Both the position numbers and the translations under genes were made by a program. 7,256 nucleotides of DNA from Candidatus Cloacimonadota bacterium (GTDB taxonomy: Bacteria > Cloacimonadota > Cloacimonadia > Cloacimonadales > JAFGVF01), in NCBI GenBank assembly GCA_016938155.1, contig JAFGVF010000136.1:1-7256 (forward strand), read 5' to 3'. Position 1 is the stretch's first letter; every line of letters begins with the position of its first letter. The notes beneath the pieces were generated by a model. The model was not told the origin of the DNA. It ran no database searches and saw only the letters and a list, made by a program, of their open reading frames with translations. Positions 1 to 6,030 of this stretch are shown one piece after another.

Positions 1-31
1 AGAGAACAATGTATTTTTATTAACTGTGCTG

Positions 32-62
32 TTTGTCGTCAAGTTTATTTTGAATATTTTTG
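32..62 (+). promoter_or_regulatory. Weak Bacteroidota-style promoter candidate
   Basis: TTTG at 32-35 and TATTTTTG at 55-62 are separated by 19 bases. This fits the TTTG / TAnnTTTG pattern known for the Bacteroidota primary sigma factor. If used, it would leave a leader of roughly 210 nt before the radical SAM gene. The region is rich in T runs and TTTG words, so a chance match is quite possible, and the host phylum may not use this consensus. Confidence 0.2.
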
Positions 63-227
63 TTTGTTTAGTATAAATAAATATTTGCTTGTCGTTACTT
101 TTTTTGATCTGCAATATTTCAGTGTTATCCTATTAATTATAAGTAATATACAAAAGAGAACCAAATCACTCTATTGAATAGAAACCAACTATTTCAGCCA
201 AGTCAAAGTGCTCATCGTCTCATTATC

Positions 228-257
228 TTGACTAAAATACATACTCTTCAATATTGC
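228..257 (+). promoter_or_regulatory. Candidate sigma70-like promoter of the radical SAM gene
   Basis: TTGACT (228-233) is a near-consensus -35 hexamer. It is followed after 18 bases by TATTGC (252-257), which matches the -10 consensus at its first three positions only. Transcription would begin shortly before the ribosome binding site at 272-277, giving a very short leader. The weak -10 hexamer lies inside a 12-bp palindrome, an arrangement that would suit repression or activation of this promoter. Confidence 0.3.
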
Positions 258-262
258 AATAT
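251..262. promoter_or_regulatory. Perfect 12-bp palindrome, possible operator
   Basis: ATATTGCAATAT is a perfect palindrome ending 19 bases before the radical SAM start codon and overlapping the candidate -10 hexamer. The shorter palindrome CAATATTG (249-256) overlaps it, and the half-site GCAATAT recurs at 111-117. The position suits a dimeric regulator, but AT-rich 12-bp palindromes also arise by chance over several kilobases. No regulator is known for it. Confidence 0.25.
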
Positions 263-271
263 CACTTTCTG

Positions 272-277
272 AAGGAG
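272..277 (+). promoter_or_regulatory. Ribosome binding site of the radical SAM gene
   Basis: AAGGAG lies four bases before the ATG at 282. This places the start at the residue where the family's conserved N-terminal strand (MKILFLGINA) begins. Confidence 0.8.
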
Positions 278-281
278 TCGT

Positions 282-1928
282 ATGAAGATACTATTTCTGG
301 GGATTAATGCCAGGTACACTCATAGCAACCTTGCTCTTTACTATTTAAGAAACAGCATACTCGGATCGGATTATGAGTGGGAGATACTGGAAACTTCTAT
401 CAATGCAGATGAGTTGGAAACAACCAATATCATTTTTCAGCACCGACCGGATGTGCTTTGTTTATCAGTTTATATCTGGAATACTCTCTTTGTTTCACGA
501 CTACTCCCCTTAGTGAGAATCGTACTTCCTAAGACAATCATCGTTGCTGGCGGACCTGAGATAACCTATCCCAATCCATTCATCGAAACCCTCTTCCCAT
601 ATATCGATTTTGCTATTCAAGGGGCAGGTGAGAAGGCTTTTAAACATCTTAGTGAACAGAACTTCCAGCACTCTGAAAAGTTTTTCAGCATTCCCGCTAC
701 TTCTTTTCGTGACATTCCTTTCCCCTATCTTCCTTCTGATGCACCACTCCTAAAGAATAAATATGTGTATTATGAATCCAGTAGAGGTTGCCCGTTCCAA
801 TGTAGTTTCTGCCTTTCTTCACGCACTGATGTGGTTTTGGAATACAAGGCTTTGGAGACGGTTAAAGAGGAGTTGAAGCAATTGATAGCCCTTGAACCCC
901 GTCTGGTTAAGTTCGTGGATCGCTCATTCAATGCCGACAGAATCTTTGCACGAGAAATATGGAGATATTTGATTGAGTTGAATCCGGGGATAACCTTCCA
1001 CTTCGAGATAAAGCCCGACCTTCTTCAAGATGAGGATATTGAGGTTTTATCGAAAGCCCCAGTAGGTCTGTTCCAGTTCGAGATTGGACTTCAATCGACC
1101 CATCCTACTACTCTGGAAACGATAAATCGTGCCAATAACTTTGAAACAATTAAACCCTATCTCATTCGTGTAAACCGTTTAGAGAACATACATACACACC
1201 TGGATTTGATTATCGGACTACCCTATGATACAATAACATCATTCGGTAAATCCTTTAATGATGCCATCTCAACTCTCCCACGCTATCTTCAACTCGGCTT
1301 TCTCAAGGTTCTTCCAGGCACCGAGATTGCAAAGCAGGAATCGGAATTCAAATTAAAGGCTATGCCTTATCCTCCATATCAACTGCTTAAGAACAAGTGG
1401 CTATCTTTTGAGGAATTGATGAATTTAGAGCAGTTTACTCACTGGTTCGACTTGTTCTACAACAGTGAGAAAATGACTTCAACGCTACATTATATCATCG
1501 AACAGATTGAAGACCCCTATCACTTCTTTTCCGAGCTATTTAATTATTGTACTGAGAATGGGTTAGTCCCTCATAAAGACTATTATGCAGCCTTCTCATA
1601 CTTAACTGAATTTATATCATGGAAATACCATTCTTTTGTTGATTATCTACTTGATTCATTACTCTACGATTGGTGTGTTAATGTACATAGTCCGAAGTAT
1701 CCGCCACAACTCAGGATTGATAGCTCCAATATATTAAAGAACGAGATTTACGCAATCCTCAGGACAAATCCCGATGCCCTACCGCAGGAGCTTCTCTCTG
1801 CAAAACCGTATTTCAAGAAGGCTCTATTTGCTCAATTCTCAAACAACGAGTTTATAACATCTAAGTTGTCAGGGAAAAGCAGAATGGTTGTCTATCAAGA
1901 CGATGGCTTGCATCTGATTTTGTGGTAA
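282..1928 (+). CDS. B12-binding domain radical SAM protein, DUF4080 type
   Basis: Complete 548-residue cytoplasmic enzyme of a family whose substrate is not established. Residues 1-125 look like a Rossmann-type cobalamin-binding domain: it opens MKILFLGINARYTHSNLA, then has VAGGPEITYPNP (88-99) and GAGEKAF (114-120). The DxHxxG motif of base-off B12 binding is absent, as far as I recall usual in this subgroup. The radical SAM core begins at SSRGCPFQCSFC, where Cys170, Cys174 and Cys177 form the CxxxCxxC site for the 4Fe-4S cluster that cleaves S-adenosylmethionine. It continues with KFVDRSFN (210-217), HFEIKPDLL (240-248), FEIGLQST (266-273), LDLIIGLPYD (307-316) and LKVLPGTE (341-348). The remainder from about 360 (PYPPYQLLKNKWLSF onward) resembles the DUF4080 extension. 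The start is fixed by AAGGAG at 272-277. The gene stands alone, convergent with its neighbour. Family assignment is strong; the reaction (methylation, ring rearrangement or other) cannot be told from sequence or context. Confidence 0.9.
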   Translation: MKILFLGINARYTHSNLALYYLRNSILGSDYEWEILETSINADELETTNIIFQHRPDVLCLSVYIWNTLFVSRLLPLVRIVLPKTIIVAGGPEITYPNPFIETLFPYIDFAIQGAGEKAFKHLSEQNFQHSEKFFSIPATSFRDIPFPYLPSDAPLLKNKYVYYESSRGCPFQCSFCLSSRTDVVLEYKALETVKEELKQLIALEPRLVKFVDRSFNADRIFAREIWRYLIELNPGITFHFEIKPDLLQDEDIEVLSKAPVGLFQFEIGLQSTHPTTLETINRANNFETIKPYLIRVNRLENIHTHLDLIIGLPYDTITSFGKSFNDAISTLPRYLQLGFLKVLPGTEIAKQESEFKLKAMPYPPYQLLKNKWLSFEELMNLEQFTHWFDLFYNSEKMTSTLHYIIEQIEDPYHFFSELFNYCTENGLVPHKDYYAAFSYLTEFISWKYHSFVDYLLDSLLYDWCVNVHSPKYPPQLRIDSSNILKNEIYAILRTNPDALPQELLSAKPYFKKALFAQFSNNEFITSKLSGKSRMVVYQDDGLHLILW

Positions 1929-1965
1929 GTACCGTTACATAATTTCATCTTCTTCTATATAATAA

Positions 1966-2000
1966 AAAAAGACCTTGTCCGGGGAGAACAAAGTCTTTTT
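1966..2000. terminator. Bidirectional intrinsic terminator between convergent genes
   Basis: AAAAAGAC (1966-1973) pairs perfectly with GTCTTTTT (1993-2000). Inside it, after one C/A mismatch, TTGT (1975-1978) pairs with ACAA (1988-1991), leaving a 9-nt loop. Read on the plus strand the hairpin ends in five T; on the minus strand the run is seven T (complement of 1964-1970). The two flanking genes stop at 1928 and 2037, so one hairpin can serve both. The stem is AU-rich at its base, so efficiency is uncertain. Confidence 0.8.
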
Positions 2001-2036
2001 CATTGCGATTGCTAAGCACAGGAAAGAAGATAAGTT

Positions 2037-5000
2037 TTACTTAAGCAACACCATTTTATGTGTTTTTGTGAATATGTTAGATTGTAAGCTATAGAAGTAT
2101 ATTCCACTTGATACCGGATTCCCTTTCCCGTCTCGACCGTCCCACACAAGCAGATTCTTACCGCCAGGATAGACTCCCTTTGCCAGGGTCGTAACTTTCT
2201 GCCCTTTGACATTGTATATTACTAACTCAATATATTGATTCTGTGCCAGAGAGAATTGAATTGTTGTAGTCGGATTAAATGGATTTGGATAATTCTGACC
2301 AAGTAGTAACTCCGGGCTGGGTAAAGCATCCGGCTCATTAGGCAGCAAGCCGTATTCCCAATAGCCCATATCAGGTGCATTACCCCAATATTGATTTCTG
2401 TTAATGTGGAATATGAGTTCTTCACCCAAGCTGTATTCAACCACTCCAGCATCTATGCACTCGGAATTCTCGTTAAGAAGATAATTATTTGTACTCTGGT
2501 CAACAAACCCCGGGTCTGTATCAAGTATATTGCTTCCCTCAATTCCACCTTCTATGTTGCAATATGCAAATACAGGCAGACTTGAAGAGAAGCTGTAAGG
2601 TGTTTCGCCATTATTCCAAAAGATGCTGTTAACAATAATCGGATTTGTTGAATAACCAAACAATGCTCCTCCTGTTGAGGACTCACCCGCTGCATTATCG
2701 GTTACGGTGCAATTAATAATCCTGGTCTCTCCTGAAAACAGAGCAAAGGCTCCCCCTTGATTTCCTGATTCATTACCATAAACAAGGCATCTTTCAATCA
2801 TCAAATCGGAGTTGATAATGAACATTGCCCCGCCTCTGTTACCACAAGTATTGGCATAGATATAGGAATCCAGTAGTGCGGGATTCCCATCCTGACAATA
2901 AACTGCTCCTCCTCTGTCTGTTGCCTGATTATTTCTGATGATTAGGTTTTTCAGTGTCGGCGAAGCACCCGTAATGTAAACTCCTCCGCCCCAATTTGAG
3001 TTCCCGTTTATCAGGGTAAATCCATCAAGAGAACATTCAGCTGTTTCTCCCTGAGAGAACTCCACGCAATGTCCTGCACTACCTGCATCAATAATAGTAT
3101 TCCCGATATCCTCAGGATTATGGGAAGTTGCATATTGGGAACGAATGCAGGTATTCTTCCCGTCATAATTCAAGCATTCATAATAAGTTCCGTTTGCCAC
3201 AATGATTGTGTCACCACCGATAGCTGTATCAATGGCGTGTTGGATAGTTGCAAAAGGTGAACTTATAGAGCCGTCATTAGCAGTATCAGAGCCTGTGGTT
3301 GAAACAAAGAGTTGAATCGGATAAGGGAAATAGGCATCGATTTCGTAACAGCCGATGTCCATATTCGTTCCGTTTGGATTCGGTCTCTCATTTCCATCTA
3401 TATCAGTGTAAATAGGCACAGACGGTGTATTCGTTCCTGCTCCCGCACAGGCTGAGAAATTGGTAATATGATAATCAGCTTCAGTTCTGGACACAAATCT
3501 CGGCTCAATTCTCAATAAACCAGCACCCGTTACATTGGCATCAATATTAGAGTATGCAAGTGAAACCTGAGAATCCTGATTTGAGAAGTTATTCGGCTGG
3601 TTGTGCCACACGATGCTATTCTCTATTGTCAATCCTGAGTTTACAGCCATAACAGCTGAACCCCCAGTGGAGTTATTATCTGCAATTGTGCAATTGATTA
3701 AAACGGCAGTTCCATTCTCTATGAACAATCCTCCGCATTCGGCATCATTTCCGGAAGTCTGATTATTCGTTATCAAGCAATTCAGCATCTGCACATTGCA
3801 ATTGTCATCAAGGTACATCACAGCTGCTTGACTATTGGGGTATTGGGTAGTATTAGCTCTGATTGAACAGCAATCTACTGTAAGAGAGCTGTTATTGGTC
3901 AACGAAACGGCTCCACCCAAGTTAGCGGAATTACTCTCTATCCTGCAATTCTTCATGCTGATAGATGCATTATCGGCAGTCAAAGCCCCGCCTCTTTGGG
4001 AAGCGGTATTATTCGTTAGATACACATTCTCAAGATTCAGATTGGTGTTTGAGACCCTTATACCTCCGCCGTTAACTGCATTGCCTTGAATTATCCAAAG
4101 TCCGTTTATAGTTGCCGTTTGAGTTGGACTATTCTCAGTAATAATGACACTGTCTGAGCCTAAACCGATAATGGTACACTGCTCTGCTCCTTCGGAACAA
4201 GTGATTGTTACTCCTTTCCCGTCTAAGTCAAGGTTCTCGAAGTAATAACCTGGTTTCACAGTTATCAAGTATCCGTCTTGAGCTTGATTAATTGCTTCCT
4301 GCAGGGAAACAAAAGGGCTTTGTTCACTTCCGTCAGCATTTCCGGTATTGTTTACATCTACAAACAAACAGCTTGATTGAGGATGTCCCGAACCCTGAAC
4401 AATCTCGATATACTGATCAAGGGCATCATTTATTTCGGTATGACTGAAGTATTCAGTTTCTCCCCCCAGCCAATCCACCCGAATCTCTTGGAAGGTCTCA
4501 TAATCCCCCAAACCGACATGGATGGGAAGCATATTCATCACCATATCACCGGAGGATGACTCCACCTGCATCAAGGGAGATTTCTTCCCGTCTTGATAAT
4601 AGATTTGGAGTGTTGTGCCGGTCGCAGTTGTATTGGTTGTAGTTCCGTTACCTTGCAGATTGAATCCCAGCCAATGATTTGAGTTATCTAAATCATTTTG
4701 ATAGAACCATGTTCCTGCATATCCGGGCTGGTTGGAATAGAAAGCTAAATCCATATCGCCATCATTGTCATAGTCACCGGCACAAAAGCCTTCTACGAAA
4801 TTCAAGTTTCCTGCTTGGTTAAAACCCCATTGAGTAGTAACATCAGTGAAATGCCCAATGCTCTCCGGTCCGTCATTGCGGAAGATATAAGAGGTGTAGT
4901 TATCGTAAAATTGCGTTAAAAGCAGGTCAAGGTCTCCGTCGTTATCGAGATCTGTCCAGAGGGTATTATGCCATTGTTTTTCCGCTCCTGAGGTTATCAA

Positions 5001-5939
5001 ACCGCACTCCTCAGTATCGTTTGTGAAAGGTTCGGGATAGTTATTGGTATAAATGGCAGCCCAACCGTGGATATTGGAAAGGGCTATGTCAAAATCTCCA
5101 TCGTTATCATAATCACCCCAAGAGGCACCGCTGCCGAGTCCTATTTGATATCGACCGTGCGGTTCAATATTTACATTCATTACCTCAGCTACATCAGTAA
5201 ACACCTCCGAACCGTTATTATCCCAAAGCATATCCTCCCAGTTTTCACTGTAAGAGATACCATAAACAGGAATGAACATATCCATATCACCGTCTCGGTC
5301 ATAATCGGCAGCAACAGTACCTCGTGATGGTCTTCTATAAAGTGGATCCGTCAACTGAGGGAAATGAACAGATGTTACATTATCCCACCCCCCGGTTGTA
5401 TTTCTTTTCAAATACTGGTCCCATCCTATGGCATAATTTGGACTCCAGTTGCCGAACATCCCCAGATATATTTCCGGTGTTCCGTCGGCATCTCCGTCTA
5501 TAAAGGTTGGCTGACCTCCCAGTACATTTGTTGGATGAGTATAAATCCCATGCACATTAAACAGATAATCCGGTGCCCCAAGATTTTCGAGATAATAGGC
5601 TTGATTACCATAATAAACGGACACTACGCAGTCCAAATCTCCGTCATTATCAGCATCTGAAAAAGCAGGTCTGTTCATAGTATTCGGAATACCTCCGTTT
5701 ATTAAATCAGTTGCATCCCGATGAGTGAAAGTCCCGTTCTGATTATTTATATAGAAGTGGTAAGGGCTGATGAACAAATCCGCCCAGCCGTCATTGTTTA
5801 TATCAGGAAAGGCAATGCTCCCCGTACCTTGAACTTGAGCCGGAAGTGAGCCTAATACGGTTTCAGTAACATCCGTAAAAACAGCAGTTAGTGAACTGAT
5901 GCAAAATATTAAAGCAATGATAAAAGCGGAAACTCTCAT
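2037..5939 (-). CDS. Secreted mosaic surface protein: seven FG-GAP/VCBS repeats, ASPIC/UnbV, two beta-helix modules, sorting tail
   Basis: A 1300-residue exported protein of unknown ligand or substrate. Residues 1-20 form a signal peptide (MRVSAFIIALIFCISSLTA) with no lipobox. Seven acidic DxDxDGxxD-type loops at 46-54, 95-103, 148-156, 212-220, 276-284, 330-338 and 389-397 mark FG-GAP/VCBS repeats and suggest a seven-bladed calcium-binding propeller. Residues 420-513 match the ASPIC/UnbV domain (NHWLGFNLQG, HVGLGD, RVDWLGGETE). Two right-handed beta-helix modules follow (524-866 and 877-1197), with GGA turns and stacked NC strands as in chlamydial Pmp-like repeats. Residues 1213-1300 form a FlgD-like / type IX secretion type-A-like sorting domain with YPNPFNPTT and WDGRDGKGNPVSSGIYFY. 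Longer starts exist (TTG at 5981, ATG at 5966), but only the ATG at 5939 has a strong AGGAGG and begins directly at the signal peptide. No catalytic residues are recognised, so a role in adhesion, glycan binding or the cell surface is inference. Confidence 0.9.
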   Translation of the reverse strand: MRVSAFIIALIFCISSLTAVFTDVTETVLGSLPAQVQGTGSIAFPDINNDGWADLFISPYHFYINNQNGTFTHRDATDLINGGIPNTMNRPAFSDADNDGDLDCVVSVYYGNQAYYLENLGAPDYLFNVHGIYTHPTNVLGGQPTFIDGDADGTPEIYLGMFGNWSPNYAIGWDQYLKRNTTGGWDNVTSVHFPQLTDPLYRRPSRGTVAADYDRDGDMDMFIPVYGISYSENWEDMLWDNNGSEVFTDVAEVMNVNIEPHGRYQIGLGSGASWGDYDNDGDFDIALSNIHGWAAIYTNNYPEPFTNDTEECGLITSGAEKQWHNTLWTDLDNDGDLDLLLTQFYDNYTSYIFRNDGPESIGHFTDVTTQWGFNQAGNLNFVEGFCAGDYDNDGDMDLAFYSNQPGYAGTWFYQNDLDNSNHWLGFNLQGNGTTTNTTATGTTLQIYYQDGKKSPLMQVESSSGDMVMNMLPIHVGLGDYETFQEIRVDWLGGETEYFSHTEINDALDQYIEIVQGSGHPQSSCLFVDVNNTGNADGSEQSPFVSLQEAINQAQDGYLITVKPGYYFENLDLDGKGVTITCSEGAEQCTIIGLGSDSVIITENSPTQTATINGLWIIQGNAVNGGGIRVSNTNLNLENVYLTNNTASQRGGALTADNASISMKNCRIESNSANLGGAVSLTNNSSLTVDCCSIRANTTQYPNSQAAVMYLDDNCNVQMLNCLITNNQTSGNDAECGGLFIENGTAVLINCTIADNNSTGGSAVMAVNSGLTIENSIVWHNQPNNFSNQDSQVSLAYSNIDANVTGAGLLRIEPRFVSRTEADYHITNFSACAGAGTNTPSVPIYTDIDGNERPNPNGTNMDIGCYEIDAYFPYPIQLFVSTTGSDTANDGSISSPFATIQHAIDTAIGGDTIIVANGTYYECLNYDGKNTCIRSQYATSHNPEDIGNTIIDAGSAGHCVEFSQGETAECSLDGFTLINGNSNWGGGVYITGASPTLKNLIIRNNQATDRGGAVYCQDGNPALLDSYIYANTCGNRGGAMFIINSDLMIERCLVYGNESGNQGGAFALFSGETRIINCTVTDNAAGESSTGGALFGYSTNPIIVNSIFWNNGETPYSFSSSLPVFAYCNIEGGIEGSNILDTDPGFVDQSTNNYLLNENSECIDAGVVEYSLGEELIFHINRNQYWGNAPDMGYWEYGLLPNEPDALPSPELLLGQNYPNPFNPTTTIQFSLAQNQYIELVIYNVKGQKVTTLAKGVYPGGKNLLVWDGRDGKGNPVSSGIYFYSLQSNIFTKTHKMVLLK
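2040..2303 (-). other. C-terminal FlgD-like / type IX-like sorting domain
   Basis: Residues 1213-1300 of the surface protein. The domain opens GQNYPNPFNPTTTIQFSL, has the strand LVIYNVKGQKVTTL, then VWDGRDGKGNPVSSGIYFY, and ends in the basic KTHKMVLLK. In Bacteroidota, type-A C-terminal domains direct proteins through the type IX secretion system and are then removed. Similar FlgD-like tails are common on secreted proteins of other FCB-group lineages. No secretion machinery gene is visible here, so the export route is inferred. Confidence 0.85.
2349..3311 (-). repeat. Beta-helix module 2 (internal duplication)
   Basis: Residues 877-1197 of the surface protein. It starts LFVSTTGSD and SSPFATIQHAID with GDTIIVANGTYYE, a DUF1565-like entry to a pectate-lyase-type helix. 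Turns with GGGVYI, GGAVYC, GGAMFI, GGAFAL and GGALFG (984-1094) follow, about 26 residues apart. Strands such as ERCLVYGN and INCTVTDN place cysteines in register. The end (NSIFWNN, AYCNIEGG, DPGFVD, CIDAG, APDMGYWEYG) resembles a choice-of-anchor Q region. It parallels module 1 in layout but is clearly diverged. Confidence 0.8.
3342..4370 (-). repeat. Beta-helix module 1 (internal duplication)
   Basis: Residues 524-866 of the surface protein. It starts LFVDVNNTG and QSPFVSLQEAIN with ITVKPGYYFENLDLDGKG. Helix turns carry GGGIRV, GGALTA, GGAVSL and GGLFIE (624-741). Strands MKNCRIESN, MLNCLITNN and LINCTIADN put Asn-Cys pairs in register. It closes with NSIVWHN, AYSNIDAN, IEPRFV, DIDGNERP and DIGCYE, a textbook choice-of-anchor Q ending. 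No pectate lyase catalytic motif is evident, so the helix may be a binding or structural stalk. Confidence 0.8.
4401..4682 (-). other. ASPIC/UnbV domain
   Basis: Residues 420-513 of the surface protein. It has the NHWLGFNLQG entry, the middle VESSSGDM, then IHVGLGDYE and IRVDWLGGETEYF, and ends DQYIEI. These follow the ASPIC/UnbV pattern that typically comes directly after FG-GAP/VCBS repeats, as in the CRTAC1 family. Its molecular role is not well defined. Confidence 0.8.
4749..5804 (-). repeat. Seven FG-GAP/VCBS calcium-loop repeats
   Basis: Residues 46-397 of the surface protein hold seven acidic loops spaced 49 to 64 residues apart. Five of the seven fit D-x-D-x-D-G-D-x-D exactly. The first is degenerate (DINNDGWAD) and the third ends in Glu (DGDADGTPE). 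Seven repeats are the number expected for a closed integrin-alpha-like beta-propeller with calcium in the loops. The fold is inferred from count and spacing. Confidence 0.85.
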
Positions 5940-5943
5940 TTTT

Positions 5944-5949
5944 CCTCCT
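5944..5949 (-). promoter_or_regulatory. Ribosome binding site of the surface-protein gene
   Basis: AGGAGG lies four bases before the ATG whose first base is 5939. It decides the start against TTG at 5981 and ATG at 5966, neither of which has a purine-rich site upstream and both of which would put polar residues before the signal peptide. Confidence 0.8.
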
Positions 5950-5953
5950 GAAC

Positions 5954-5975
5954 ATTGAAAAGTCATTTTTTCAAT
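5954..5975. promoter_or_regulatory. 8-bp inverted repeat upstream of the surface-protein gene
   Basis: ATTGAAAA (5954-5961) and TTTTCAAT (5968-5975) form a perfect inverted repeat around a 6-nt centre. It ends only four bases before the AGGAGG of the surface-protein gene. In DNA it could be an operator; in RNA it would be a weak AU-rich hairpin next to the ribosome binding site. It is not followed by a T run in the direction of transcription, so it is not a terminator. Confidence 0.4.
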
Positions 5976-6010
5976 AACCAAAAGGCTATTCCAGCCGTCA
6001 AGGTGGAATA

Positions 6011-6030
6011 AATGGGTATGTAATGGGTAT
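6011..6030. repeat. Direct repeat of 9 bp with 11-bp period
   Basis: AATGGGTAT occurs at 6011-6019 and 6022-6030, so the start-to-start distance is 11 bp, about one helical turn. The second copy touches the stop codon of the PAS-LuxR gene. The pair lies about 70-90 bp upstream of the surface-protein start, where an activator site would be expected. It could equally be a small tandem duplication. Confidence 0.35.

Noticed and set aside
131..181. Short AT-rich inverted repeats (TATTA...TAATA at about 131-149, CTATTGAATAG at 171-181)
   Set aside because: Short, AT-rich and without a T run or conserved context; expected by chance in this leader.
4740..5810. Recurring DNA words such as ccgtcattatca and cgttatcataatc
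   Set aside because: They are the codons of the repeated Asp-Asn-Asp-Gly-Asp calcium loops, explained by the protein repeats rather than a separate DNA repeat.
5984..5996. Small hairpin GGCT-loop-AGCC followed by TTTT on the minus strand, possible terminator of the PAS-LuxR gene
   Set aside because: Only four base pairs and four T; too weak to call, which leaves co-transcription open.
5973..6001. Possible sigma70 promoter for the surface-protein gene: TTGACG (6001-5996), 17 bases, GTTATT (5978-5973), minus strand
   Set aside because: The -35 is good but the -10 matches only three of six bases and no alternative spacing improves it. Not listed as a feature.
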